From Gillisia sp. UBA3175 (lineage in GTDB: Bacteria; Bacteroidota; Bacteroidia; Flavobacteriales; Flavobacteriaceae), in the NCBI GenBank assembly GCA_002364325.1, contig DEXV01000006.1, positions 302,782 to 366,781 on the forward strand: a DNA stretch of 64,000 nucleotides. The letters run 5' to 3'. The position numbers were made by a program, and so were the translations under genes. Below are positions 46,369-55,625 of the stretch, piece after piece (position 1 is the stretch's first letter; each line of letters begins with the position of its first letter). The notes below the pieces were generated by a model. It saw only the letters and a list, made by a program, of their open reading frames with translations. It had not been told where the DNA came from and did no database searches.

Positions 46369-47043
46369 CTACTTTATCTTAAATTGAATATAGGTAATTG
46401 GTTTTCCTTGCTCAAGGTACTGTTTTTCGTAGAAAGTTTGTATGCCTACCACTTCTTTTGGAGAATACACGTTTTTATACACATCGTGATTAGCGTGCAA
46501 AATTTCATGACCCTCACCATGTAGTAAGCCTAAGGTATATCCATGCATAAATTCACTATCGGTTTTTAAATTCACCAAACCATCTTCCTTTAAAATATGT
46601 TTGTACTTTTTAAGAAATTCAGAATTGGTTAATCTATGTTTAGTGCGCTTATATTTAATTTGAGGATCGGGAAATGTGATCCAGATCTCATCCACTTCAT
46701 TTTCCGCAAAAATAAGATCTATCAGCTCGATTTGAGTTCTCATGAAACCAACATTATGTAGCTCCTCTTCTATGGCTGTTTTGGCACCTCTCCAAAATCT
46801 AGCTCCTTTAATATCTATCCCAATAAAATTCTTTTCAGGATTTGCCTGGGCCATAGCCACGCTATATTCTCCCTTTCCACAACCCAATTCCAGAACGATT
46901 GGATTGTTATTCTTAAAGAATTTCTCGTTCCAATTCCCTTTTAGGGCAAACTGAGTATCTACAATTTCTTCCCGGGAAGGTTGAACTACATTTTCAAAAC
47001 TTTCATTTTCCCTAAATCTCTTGAGTTTATTCTTGCTCCCCAC
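46369..47043 (-). CDS. trmB: tRNA (guanine-N7-)-methyltransferase TrmB
   Basis: 224 residues; SAM-binding LELGCGKGEYSVAMA, IDIKGARFWRGAK, and the catalytic ITFPDPQIKYKRTKHRLTN. Makes m7G46 in tRNA. It starts divergently from the glycosyltransferase gene. Confidence 0.94.
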   Translation of the reverse strand: MGSKNKLKRFRENESFENVVQPSREEIVDTQFALKGNWNEKFFKNNNPIVLELGCGKGEYSVAMAQANPEKNFIGIDIKGARFWRGAKTAIEEELHNVGFMRTQIELIDLIFAENEVDEIWITFPDPQIKYKRTKHRLTNSEFLKKYKHILKEDGLVNLKTDSEFMHGYTLGLLHGEGHEILHANHDVYKNVYSPKEVVGIQTFYEKQYLEQGKPITYIQFKIK

Positions 47044-47143
47044 TTGTAATTGAATATTTTGGCGAAATTAATTAAAATAGACCATATACCCATAATTTAA
47101 AATGAAGGGATTACTTTAAATTAGCTATTGAGTATATTTGAAG

Positions 47144-48193
47144 ATGCTGAAAAAAAAGATTTTGGTAGCTCCACTTAACTGGGGACTGGGACACGCTACC
47201 CGAAGCATTCCAATTATAAACGAGTTACTAAGAAATAATTTTGATGTGATTATAGCTTCAGATGGAGCTGCATTAGAACTTCTTAAACTGGAATTCCCAA
47301 ATTTAGAAAATCACGAACTTCCCTCATATAACATAAAATATTCAGCAAAAAAGAGCTTTTTTACCCCCTATTTATTACTCCAAACACCCAAGATCCTATC
47401 TGCTATTGCAAAGGAAAAAAAAGCTACTACCAAACTGGTTTCTACTCTTAAACTCTCAGGAATAATATCAGATAATAGATGGGGTGTTAGAAGTAAGAAA
47501 ATTCCCAGTGTAATTATTACCCATCAACTTAAAGTGCTTTCCGGAAAAACCACTTTTCTTAGCAGTAAAATTCAGCAAAACATCATTTCAAAATTCACAG
47601 AATGCTGGGTTCCAGACAATGAAGAAGAACCTAATTTGAGTGGAGTTTTGGGGCGTATTGACAATTCGACTTTTCCAATAAAGTATATAGGTGCCTTGAG
47701 TCGATTTTCGAAAGAATTGAAAACGAATAAATACAAGTATGGAATCATTCTTTCTGGGCCCGAACCTCAGCGAAGTCTCTTAGAAAGTAAATTGTTGAAG
47801 GAATTTGAAGGATTTGCATTTCCTGTGGTATTTATAAAAGGTATAGTTGAAGCTGAAAAGAAGCAAACAAAGATCGGTAATCTAACCATCTACAATTATT
47901 TGTTTGGGCAAGAACTACAAACAGTTTTAAACCAATGTGAATATATAATTTGCAGATCTGGCTATTCCAGTATTATGGATATTGCTAGTTTGCAGAAGAA
48001 AGCTTTTCTAATCCCAACTCCCGGACAGCCAGAACAAGAATATCTTGCTTGCTATTTATTAGAAAAGGGTATGATCTTAAGCGCAACACAAGAAAATTTC
48101 AACCTAGAATTATTGGAAGATCTGGGAAAAACTAAGGGTTTACGAACCGATTTAAGCACCAATAGGCTTAGCGCTGTTTTTGCTCTTTTCTAA
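47144..48193 (+). CDS. MurG-like (family 28 type) glycosyltransferase
   Basis: About 349 residues. The N-terminal Rossmann half opens with ILVAPLNWGLGHATRSIPII and the C-terminal half has ICRSGYSSIMDIASL and PTPGQPEQEYLA, as in MurG-type enzymes binding UDP-sugars. The acceptor is unknown. I start at the ATG at 47144; the frame extends six bases to a TTG. Its last 42 bases overlap the end of the convergent kinase gene. Confidence 0.83.
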   Translation: MLKKKILVAPLNWGLGHATRSIPIINELLRNNFDVIIASDGAALELLKLEFPNLENHELPSYNIKYSAKKSFFTPYLLLQTPKILSAIAKEKKATTKLVSTLKLSGIISDNRWGVRSKKIPSVIITHQLKVLSGKTTFLSSKIQQNIISKFTECWVPDNEEEPNLSGVLGRIDNSTFPIKYIGALSRFSKELKTNKYKYGIILSGPEPQRSLLESKLLKEFEGFAFPVVFIKGIVEAEKKQTKIGNLTIYNYLFGQELQTVLNQCEYIICRSGYSSIMDIASLQKKAFLIPTPGQPEQEYLACYLLEKGMILSATQENFNLELLEDLGKTKGLRTDLSTNRLSAVFALF

Positions 48194-49219
48194 AGTGAAG
48201 GAAAATTCACTGCCTACACCATAAACACTTTCTACATAGATCTTTTCGTTATGTGCTTCCAGAATATGTTTAACTATAGATAACCCAAGACCGGAACCAC
48301 CTTCTTTTCTAGAACCACTTTTATCTACTCTAAAAAAACGTTCAAAAATCCTCGGAATGTTAGCCTTGCTTATTCCTTCCCCATTATCTGAAACACGAAC
48401 GATTACCTTATTTTTTATTAGATTTTCTACACTCACTTCAGTAGTGCCTCCTTTTTTGCCGTATTTAATAGAGTTTACCACTAGATTAGACAACACCTGC
48501 TGTAACCTATCCATATCTGCATTCACCCAAATAGATGCCTCATATTCTGTATCGAAGGATAAGGTGATATTCCTTTTTGCAGCCTTCATTTCTAGGAGAT
48601 CAAAAACATTCTGAATCAGCTCAACAATATCGAAATTCTCTTTATTTAAGTGTAGATCTCCTGTTTCCAATTTCGTGATCATATCGAGATCCTTCACAAT
48701 ATAGATAAGTCGTTCTACACCCTTACTTGCGCGCTGCAGATATTTTTTGCGTACGGTTTTGTCTTTCATAGCACCATCTAACAACGTTAAGATATAGCCT
48801 TGAACTGTGAATAATGGCGTTTTTAATTCATGAGAAACATTTCCCATAAATTCTTTTCTATAGGTTTCTCTAATCTTTAAAGTTTCGATCTCTAACTTCT
48901 TGCCTTCAGCAAATTTTTCCACTTCTTTGGTAAGTGTTGCCATATCTGTGGTGATCTGGCTTGGATTTAAAGTGGTTGCATCTAGCAGTGAAACATTATC
49001 ATATATATTCTGAATTCGCTTATAGATGAAATGTTCTACCCGGTACTGGATAATAAGAAAAGAGAAAATATACGATATTACGGCGAAGCCAAGTATTGGC
49101 CACAGAATAAATTCTGAAGTAAAAAACAAAAAAACGCTAACAATAAGCGTTAGAAATATTGAAATTAAAAACGAAGTCTTAAATGAAAATTTATACGAAC
49201 GTTTAAAGGTTTTAGACAT
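48152..49219 (-). CDS. PhoR-like sensor histidine kinase
   Basis: 355 residues: two adjacent membrane helices (about 12-57) with no real periplasmic domain, a linker, then HisKA with H-box MGNVSHELKTPLF (about 126-138), N-box VVNSIKYG, G1 VSDNGEGIS and G2 GGSGLGLSIV. Lack of a sensor domain suggests sensing through the membrane or a partner, as with PhoR and PstSCAB-PhoU. It is coupled to its regulator through a TAATG overlap. Confidence 0.9.
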   Translation of the reverse strand: MSKTFKRSYKFSFKTSFLISIFLTLIVSVFLFFTSEFILWPILGFAVISYIFSFLIIQYRVEHFIYKRIQNIYDNVSLLDATTLNPSQITTDMATLTKEVEKFAEGKKLEIETLKIRETYRKEFMGNVSHELKTPLFTVQGYILTLLDGAMKDKTVRKKYLQRASKGVERLIYIVKDLDMITKLETGDLHLNKENFDIVELIQNVFDLLEMKAAKRNITLSFDTEYEASIWVNADMDRLQQVLSNLVVNSIKYGKKGGTTEVSVENLIKNKVIVRVSDNGEGISKANIPRIFERFFRVDKSGSRKEGGSGLGLSIVKHILEAHNEKIYVESVYGVGSEFSFTLEKSKNSAKPIGA

Positions 49220-49902
49220 TAAATAACAAACTTATAACCGACGCCTTTGACTGTTTTAAAGCTATCGTCTCCTAATTTTTCACGTAGTTTCCGGATATGA
49301 ACATCTATTGTTCTTCCACCAACAACTACTTCATTTCCCCAAACGCTGTCTAAAATTTCATCTCTTTTAAAGACCTTCCCGGGTTTTGAAGCAAGTAATG
49401 AAAGTAATTCAAATTCTTTACGTGGTAAAATAATCTCCTCGTCATTATTTATGATCTTGTACTCGTCTCTATTAATTACAAGGTTTCCAATTTTAACAAT
49501 ATTAGAAGTGGACTCATTCTCCTTGAATCTGCGCAATAACGCGTTAACCTTACTAACTAATACTTTTGGTTTAATTGGTTTGGTAATATAATCGTCTGCC
49601 CCAGCATCAAAACCAGCCATTTGAGAATAATCTTCACCCCTCGCTGTAAGAAAAGTGATCATGGTATCTGATAGTTCTGGGATCTTCCTGATTTGTTCGC
49701 AAGCTTCAATACCATCCATTTCTGGCATCATTACATCTAAAATGATTAGCTGAGGTTTCTTCTTTTTAGCCATCTTAATGGCTTCCATTCCGTTCTCTGC
49801 GGTAATGACATGATATCCTTCAGCAGAAAGATTATAACCTACGATCTCTAAAATATCCGGTTCGTCGTCCACCAACAGGATCGTAATATCTTTTTTCTTC
49901 AT
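49219..49902 (-). CDS. PhoB/OmpR-family response regulator
   Basis: 227 residues: receiver domain (LLVDDEPDILEIVG, phospho-Asp in ILDVMMPEMDG, K in DYITKPIKP) and winged-helix DNA-binding domain (FELLSLLASKPGKVFKRDEI, RTIDVHIRKLREKLGD). Upstream gene of the kinase. The neighbouring TonB receptor, about 310 bases away and divergent, is a candidate target. Confidence 0.92.
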   Translation of the reverse strand: MKKKDITILLVDDEPDILEIVGYNLSAEGYHVITAENGMEAIKMAKKKKPQLIILDVMMPEMDGIEACEQIRKIPELSDTMITFLTARGEDYSQMAGFDAGADDYITKPIKPKVLVSKVNALLRRFKENESTSNIVKIGNLVINRDEYKIINNDEEIILPRKEFELLSLLASKPGKVFKRDEILDSVWGNEVVVGGRTIDVHIRKLREKLGDDSFKTVKGVGYKFVI

Positions 49903-50213
49903 GGAGCATAAGATTATTTAATCTTCAAATTAATCTATGTAAAGATAAAATTAATACCGAAGAAATTTACGCACTAAGTTGTTGGTAACACTTACTTAAC
50001 AATGGAAAACATGTAAATACGTTGCAATCGCACATCTTTAAAGGGATTTTACCAATTCCTTTAAAATCTAGAATTGCTAACTGGTACGAAATACCAGTTA
50101 TTTAAACAATTTCATAACATTAGATGGTCCTGCATTAACATAAGCGTAAACTTAAATTAAGCTTGTTGCAGAGTTCTCATCGTTAATTTGTGCTGTCGAT
50201 ATAAAACAAAATA
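49903..50213. promoter_or_regulatory. Divergent control region with palindrome and 11-base repeats
   Basis: No gene is present. A perfect inverted repeat AACTGGTA, CGAAA, TACCAGTT lies at 50079-50099. TTTAAAGG and CCTTTAAA face each other at 50037-50065. TAACA occurs at 49986 and 49997 with an 11-base period, the spacing of PhoB half-sites, and again at 50115 and 50136. Assignment as PhoB sites is inference. Confidence 0.5.
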
Positions 50214-53000
50214 ATGAAGAAGATTTTTTTACTATTAACGCTATTTTTTATAAATATTTCCTACGCTCAGGAAACTACTAAAGGTACAATTGCAGGCAAG
50301 CTTATGGATAAAGAAATGAGCGGTGAAACGCTTCCTTTTGCCAATGTAATTATTAAAGGTACCTCACTGGGTACTACCACAGATATAGATGGACTTTATT
50401 CTCTGGACAACATTACCCCTGGAACTTATACTGTGATCTACAGTTTTGTAGGATATGAAACTTTGGAAGTTCCAAATGTAACAGTTGTTGCAGGAAAAGT
50501 AACAGAAATAAACACTGCACTTGGATCTAGTGCTGCTTCTTTAGATGAAGTAGTAATTAAAACAGTTTCCCGAAGAGATTCTCAAGTTGCACTTTTAATA
50601 GAACAAAAAAAGGCAATAGAAATTAAAGAAAGTATAGGTGCCCAAGAATTAGCCAAAATGGGAGTTTCTGATGCTGCTACTGCTACCACAAAGATTTCTG
50701 GAGTAAGCAGTAGCGAGGCTTCAGGAGATATTTTTGTGAGAGGATTGGGAGATCGTTACTTAAACACTACCATGAACGGTTTACCCATCCCATCAGACGA
50801 TGTAGAACGAAAGAATATAGATCTTGAACTGTTCTCCACAAATATCATTCAAAATGTAAGTATTAGCAAGACGTATTCAGCTCAAAATTCAGCAGATCAA
50901 GCTTCGGGAACTATAGATATTAGTACTAGGGAACTACTTGGAATTCAGGAATTGGGTGCTGGTGTAAAAGTTGGTTTTAACACCAATGCTATTAGAAACG
51001 GGGTTGGAGATAATTTTAAGATCTCTCCAAATTCTGAAAATGTAGATTTTGGATTTTACTCCAGAGATCTTAGAACTCGTGATGCATTAACACAACAAAC
51101 TTGGAATACGCAGCAAGCAGAACTTCCTCTTGATTATAAATACACCTTCACTGCAGGCAAGAAATTTGGGGATAAACTTAAAGTATTATTTACAGGTTCT
51201 CAGGATATTTCTTTTGAACATAGACAAGGCGAATTTCGTGAATTTAGAGCCAATTTTATAAATGACTCTATTACAGATGCGGAAACTTTTTCTAAATCTG
51301 TAAATAGTACTGGTCTTTTAAACGCTTCCTATGAATTAGATGACTCTAATTTAATAAAAGCAACCAGTCTCTTTATAAACAAATTAACCGATGAGGTTTT
51401 TGAAGGTGGAAGAAATGGAGAAGCTACCATTTTTGAAGAAACCGAACCAGTAGAAGATCTATCGCAGTTCATAAGAGATCAGAACACCATCCAAACCAGA
51501 TTATGGATCAATCAATTGGCGGGAGAGCATAAGCTTACTCCTAAGAACAATTTTAATTGGGCTTTGGGATATAACCGCGTTGATGCCGATGAACCTAATA
51601 GAATAAGAAATGAAGTGAACTTTAGAGATGGCTTCGTGCAATTGGGTAGAACCGGCGGATTTCAACAAAGAAAATCTGCTCAAATAATCAACGACCAAGA
51701 ATTTAATGGACTTATTAAAGATGAAATAACACTAATTGATTCTGAGGAGAAGGCTTTAAAACTTAGTTTCGGTGCTAATTATAGAAATAAAGAACGTGAT
51801 TTTGGATCTCAGTTTTTGGGCTTAGAAGAAAGCTCCTTAAATACACTTAATCCAACTTCTATAGACAATTTATCTAGAGTATTCATTCCAGAAAATCTTC
51901 AGAACGGTTTACTTACTTTAAATATTCTTGCTCCAGACAGATATTTGGCGACATTGGAATCTACTTCAGGTTTTGTTTCTACCAACTACAATTGGAATAA
52001 ATTCAATTTTAATCTTGGAGTTAGATACCAGAAAGATGATCTAAATGTAAAGTATGATGTAGGTAACATCCCAGGAAGATTTGGAGTTTCAGATAAATCA
52101 TATAATAATTTTTATCCAAGTTTAAACTTAAAATACGCTGCGAACGAAAACAACAACTTTAGAGTAGCAGCAAGTAAAACCATCACTTTACCCGAGTTTA
52201 AGGAAATTGCTCCTTTCGAGTATGTATCTCCAACAGGACAGGTAACTCGTGGTAATCCAGATCTAGAAGCTTCTACCAACTATAATTTTGATGTTAAATG
52301 GGAATTCTTCCCAACAGCCAATCAGTTAGTTTCTTTAACAGGATTCTATAAAAAGATTGAAGATCCAATAAATAAAGTACAAGATAGAGGTTCTGCTGGA
52401 GTGTTTTCCTTCTTTAATTCAGCAGAAAAAGCGCAGATCTATGGATTGGAAGTAGAAACCAAGTTAGATCTAATAAAGGCCGTGGATGAATCTGATTTTA
52501 ACCTAGGATTAAATCTAAATGCTTCAAGAATGTGGCACTCCCAGGATTTAAAAGAACTTAGAGACGCGCAAGGAAACTTCCTAAAAACTTTTAGATATAA
52601 AGGATTAACAGAAACAGATCTTCAAGGAGCATCAGATTGGATCTTTAATGGATCACTTAATTTCTCTACAAATTCTCCAAATGAATTTTTAGCTACCATA
52701 ACTGCCAATTATGCATCAGACAAGATATATGCTTTAGGTGCGCCAGAAATCCAAACTCAAAGTGAAACTTTTTATAATGATGCTATTGTAGAAAAAGGCT
52801 TTGTTACACTAAATGCTCTTTTAAGTAAAAATATAGGAGAGCACTGGGGAGTAAGACTTTCAGGAAAAAATTTACTGAATCCGGAAATAAAAAGAACGCA
52901 AAAAGTTATACCAAGCACCACTGGAATAGAGACTACACAAACTGTAAGATCTTACACCCGCGGAGCAACCCTTAGCCTAGGCTTAAATTATAATTTTTAA
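50214..53000 (+). CDS. TonB-dependent outer membrane receptor
   Basis: 928 residues: signal peptide (1-18), carboxypeptidase-like domain (GKLMDKEMSGETLPFANVII), plug (GVSDAATATTKISGVSSSEA, IFVRGLGDRYLNTTMNGLPI) and barrel ending in LNYNF. It is not of SusC type and has no SusD partner. The divergent PhoB/PhoR pair and the beta-helix lipoprotein downstream (42 bases) recur together in flavobacteria, so a phosphate- or phospho-compound role is plausible but inferred. Confidence 0.88.
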   Translation: MKKIFLLLTLFFINISYAQETTKGTIAGKLMDKEMSGETLPFANVIIKGTSLGTTTDIDGLYSLDNITPGTYTVIYSFVGYETLEVPNVTVVAGKVTEINTALGSSAASLDEVVIKTVSRRDSQVALLIEQKKAIEIKESIGAQELAKMGVSDAATATTKISGVSSSEASGDIFVRGLGDRYLNTTMNGLPIPSDDVERKNIDLELFSTNIIQNVSISKTYSAQNSADQASGTIDISTRELLGIQELGAGVKVGFNTNAIRNGVGDNFKISPNSENVDFGFYSRDLRTRDALTQQTWNTQQAELPLDYKYTFTAGKKFGDKLKVLFTGSQDISFEHRQGEFREFRANFINDSITDAETFSKSVNSTGLLNASYELDDSNLIKATSLFINKLTDEVFEGGRNGEATIFEETEPVEDLSQFIRDQNTIQTRLWINQLAGEHKLTPKNNFNWALGYNRVDADEPNRIRNEVNFRDGFVQLGRTGGFQQRKSAQIINDQEFNGLIKDEITLIDSEEKALKLSFGANYRNKERDFGSQFLGLEESSLNTLNPTSIDNLSRVFIPENLQNGLLTLNILAPDRYLATLESTSGFVSTNYNWNKFNFNLGVRYQKDDLNVKYDVGNIPGRFGVSDKSYNNFYPSLNLKYAANENNNFRVAASKTITLPEFKEIAPFEYVSPTGQVTRGNPDLEASTNYNFDVKWEFFPTANQLVSLTGFYKKIEDPINKVQDRGSAGVFSFFNSAEKAQIYGLEVETKLDLIKAVDESDFNLGLNLNASRMWHSQDLKELRDAQGNFLKTFRYKGLTETDLQGASDWIFNGSLNFSTNSPNEFLATITANYASDKIYALGAPEIQTQSETFYNDAIVEKGFVTLNALLSKNIGEHWGVRLSGKNLLNPEIKRTQKVIPSTTGIETTQTVRSYTRGATLSLGLNYNF

Positions 53001-53042
53001 AAAACCATAACAACGAATAAATCAATTTTAAAATTTAAAAAA

Positions 53043-54998
53043 ATGAAAACAACCTTTAAAAGTATTGCAATATTAGTAACACTTCTTTCTTCTCTTTTCC
53101 TAGGAAGTTGTAGTAGTGATGATGGCTTTTTCGATAACGGAGAACAAGGTGGAACACCGGTAACACCTATAGATAATAATCTAAATGGAACATTAACTTC
53201 AAACTTAACTTTAGACCCAAATGTAGCTTACCAATTAACAGGTTCATTAAGTGTAGAACCAGGTGTAAAATTAACGATCCCGGCTGGAACAAAGATCACA
53301 GCAAATGTTGGACAGGAAATTTACATCGTAGTTAAAAAAGGTGCACAAATTGATGTTCAGGGTACTCAAAGCAACCCTGTAAGAATGGCCTCTACAAATT
53401 CAGCTCCAGGAGATTGGGGAGGTTTAGTGATCTTAGGGGACGCTAAAACCACTGAAGGTGTAAATGCAACTGCTGAAGTTGGTGGATTTATCTACGGAGG
53501 TAATAACGATCAGGATGATTCCGGATCTATTAGATACATGATTATTGAAGGAGCCGGAGCACAGATAAATGCAGATTCACAGTACAACGGGTTAACCTTA
53601 TATTCTGTTGGTTCTGGGACCACAATAGAGAACATCGCTTTAATTAATGGAGCAGATGATGGAGTTGAGTTCTTTGGAGGAACGGTTTCTGTTAAGAACA
53701 TCTATCTAGAAAATAACGAAGATGATGCTATCGACTGGACAGAAGGCTGGAACGGAACTGTTACCAATGCATACGTATTACACACAAAAGCAGGTTTTTC
53801 TACAGCTGTAGAGGCAGATGGTTTAAACAACAACCCAAAGCTTATCAATTTAACAGCAGTGTCTTCTAAAGGTGGAACTGCATTACAATTCAAAAAAGAA
53901 TCTGGAGCTACTATTTCAGGATTATCATTAACAGGATACGATACTTCTGTAGATATGAAAGACAATGGGCCTCTTGCAAACATTCTTATTGAAGATGTTG
54001 TAGCCAATCCAGAAAAATCTTATACTGATGTGGCGACTGTAGATATTGCACTTTTCAACTGGATAAATAATAGAGGATCTGTAGAATCCACTGTATTACA
54101 AGGAGCTGTTACAGGAAATGTAACTTTAAATGCTTCAGTAGTATATTCTTTATCTTCCTCTTACATCATTAAAGACGGGGGTAAATTAACAATCCCAGCA
54201 GGAACAAAGATCATAGCTAGAAATGGCGGAACAGATGTTTACATCGCAGTACTACAAGGTGGAAAGATAGATATTCAGGGAACTCCATCTAATCCAGTTG
54301 TAATTTCATCTGAAGCTGCACAACCAGGAGACTGGGGAGGCTTAACCTTGGTTGGAAAAGCAACAACTACAGAAGGTGTGAATGCAACGGCAGAAGTTGG
54401 TGGGTTTATTTACGGTGGTAATGACGATGCAGATAGTTCTGGAAGTATTAAAAACCTTGTAATTCTAGGAACGGGAGCACAAATTAATGCAGAATCTCAA
54501 TATAATGGAGTTTCATTTTACTCGGTTGGATCGGGAACAGTTATAGAAAATATAGCTGTAATAAATGGAGCAGATGATGGGGTTGAGTTCTTTGGAGGAA
54601 CTGTTTCTGCAACCAACATTTACTTAGAAAATAACGAAGATGATGCTGTAGATTGGACAGAAGGTTGGAATGGTACTGTAACCAATACTTATGTATCACA
54701 TACTGTTGCAGGTTTTTCTACTGCTGTAGAAGCAGATGGGTTAAACAAGGATCCAAAATTGATCAACTTCACAGCTATTTCTACAGTTGGAGGAACGGCT
54801 TTACAATTCAAAAAAGAATCTGGAGCCACCCTTAATAATATATTTATTGAAGGATACCAGACTAATTTAGATATGAAAGATAGCGGGCCAGTTGCGAATG
54901 TAAAAATAGATGGTGCTGCAGCTGCAGTTTCTGGAGATTACAAAACTGGAAACAAATTAGATGTTTCTACTTGGTCATGGATTAATGCTCGTTTATAA
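53043..54998 (+). CDS. Lipoprotein with duplicated right-handed beta-helix domain
   Basis: 651 residues; lipobox LGSC (C23). Two copies of a domain of about 300 residues follow (about 45-345 and 350-651). Both carry GDWGGL, TTEGVNATAEVGGFIYGGN, ENIA-INGADDGVEFFGGTV and AGFSTAVEADGLN. The repeated short strands and Gly/Asn turns fit a right-handed beta-helix. It follows the TonB receptor and probably works with it at the surface. Some databases name this family 'multidrug transporter', which the sequence does not support. Confidence 0.82.
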   Translation: MKTTFKSIAILVTLLSSLFLGSCSSDDGFFDNGEQGGTPVTPIDNNLNGTLTSNLTLDPNVAYQLTGSLSVEPGVKLTIPAGTKITANVGQEIYIVVKKGAQIDVQGTQSNPVRMASTNSAPGDWGGLVILGDAKTTEGVNATAEVGGFIYGGNNDQDDSGSIRYMIIEGAGAQINADSQYNGLTLYSVGSGTTIENIALINGADDGVEFFGGTVSVKNIYLENNEDDAIDWTEGWNGTVTNAYVLHTKAGFSTAVEADGLNNNPKLINLTAVSSKGGTALQFKKESGATISGLSLTGYDTSVDMKDNGPLANILIEDVVANPEKSYTDVATVDIALFNWINNRGSVESTVLQGAVTGNVTLNASVVYSLSSSYIIKDGGKLTIPAGTKIIARNGGTDVYIAVLQGGKIDIQGTPSNPVVISSEAAQPGDWGGLTLVGKATTTEGVNATAEVGGFIYGGNDDADSSGSIKNLVILGTGAQINAESQYNGVSFYSVGSGTVIENIAVINGADDGVEFFGGTVSATNIYLENNEDDAVDWTEGWNGTVTNTYVSHTVAGFSTAVEADGLNKDPKLINFTAISTVGGTALQFKKESGATLNNIFIEGYQTNLDMKDSGPVANVKIDGAAAAVSGDYKTGNKLDVSTWSWINARL

Positions 54999-55020
54999 GA
55001 ATAAGTTTAAAATTGGTTGA

Positions 55021-55093
55021 AAATAGCTTTTACAAGTTTGTGAAAAAGCTATTTAATTTAAAAAGAGGTGAGTTGTAACTAACTCATCTCTTT
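55021..55093 (+). terminator. Tandem terminator hairpins after the receptor operon
   Basis: First hairpin 55021-55054 (AAATAGCTTTTACAA with a near-complement). Second hairpin 55062-55093 (AAAGAGGTGAGTT with AACTCATCTCTTT). Both lie between the beta-helix gene and the next promoter. Confidence 0.75.
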
Positions 55094-55171
55094 ATATTTA
55101 TGGCCTTTTCAGCATAAATAAAATTAAGTGACCGCATGCAAATAATGGTATCATTTTTGAATTATTTATTG

Positions 55172-55179
55172 TAGATTTG
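55172..55179 (+). promoter_or_regulatory. -7 promoter element of the mini T9SS gene
   Basis: TAGATTTG matches TAnnTTTG; the predicted start site lies about 15 bases before the ATG at 55201. Confidence 0.55.
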
Positions 55180-55200
55180 TAAGAACCAACACCAAAGAGA

Positions 55201-55539
55201 ATGAAACAATACTACATCTTAAGTTTATTATTGGTTTGCTTTATGCTATTCACACCTAGAACAATGGCACAAAACACGAGGTTTCCTGCCTATGTAGCAG
55301 AAAAACCTATTGAAGGATTATCTATTTACCCTAACCCAGTTGTTGGAAGTAAAGTATATATCACTTCAGATAAAAATCAAACAAAAGATGTGGAAGTGTA
55401 TAATGTATTGGGGAAAAAGGTTCTAGTTGCCAGGATTTCTGGTAAAGAATTGGATGTTTCAGAATTAACCCCTGGAATTTATATCTTAAAAATTAAAGAA
55501 GGAGCTACTCAAGCGACGCGTAAGTTAGTGGTCAGGTAA
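55201..55539 (+). CDS. Mini protein made almost only of a T9SS type A sorting domain
   Basis: 112 residues: signal peptide (about 1-23, ending TMAQ), a 17-residue linker, then a type IX secretion C-terminal domain (LSIYPNPVVGSKVYI, VEVYNVLGKKVLV, LTPGIYILKI, RKLVVR). No cargo domain is present. Normally such a domain directs a larger protein through the T9SS and to the surface. It has its own promoter and terminator, so it is not a cut-off gene end. Confidence 0.85.
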   Translation: MKQYYILSLLLVCFMLFTPRTMAQNTRFPAYVAEKPIEGLSIYPNPVVGSKVYITSDKNQTKDVEVYNVLGKKVLVARISGKELDVSELTPGIYILKIKEGATQATRKLVVR

Positions 55540-55557
55540 ACTCAATACTATAAAATT

Positions 55558-55587
55558 AAAAAGCTTCTATTCATAGAAGCTTTTTTT
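55558..55587 (+). terminator. Terminator after the mini T9SS gene
   Basis: Stem AAAAAGCTTCTAT with ATAGAAGCTTTTT and a run of T, 18 bases after the stop. Confidence 0.88.
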
Positions 55588-55625
55588 ATTTCTACCTTTA
55601 TCCACATTTTATTTAAACTTTTAAA

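Noticed and set aside
47133..47140. TATATTTG as -7 promoter element for the glycosyltransferase
   Set aside because: The predicted transcript start would fall after the ATG at 47144, so it cannot serve this gene.
53510..54007. Minus-strand frames opposite the beta-helix gene
   Set aside because: Shadows in the repeated coding region; the plus-strand lipoprotein is clearly the real gene.
53043..54998. CRISPR-like or tandem DNA repeat
   Set aside because: The repetition is a protein-domain duplication of about 900 bases in a coding frame, not short spaced repeats.
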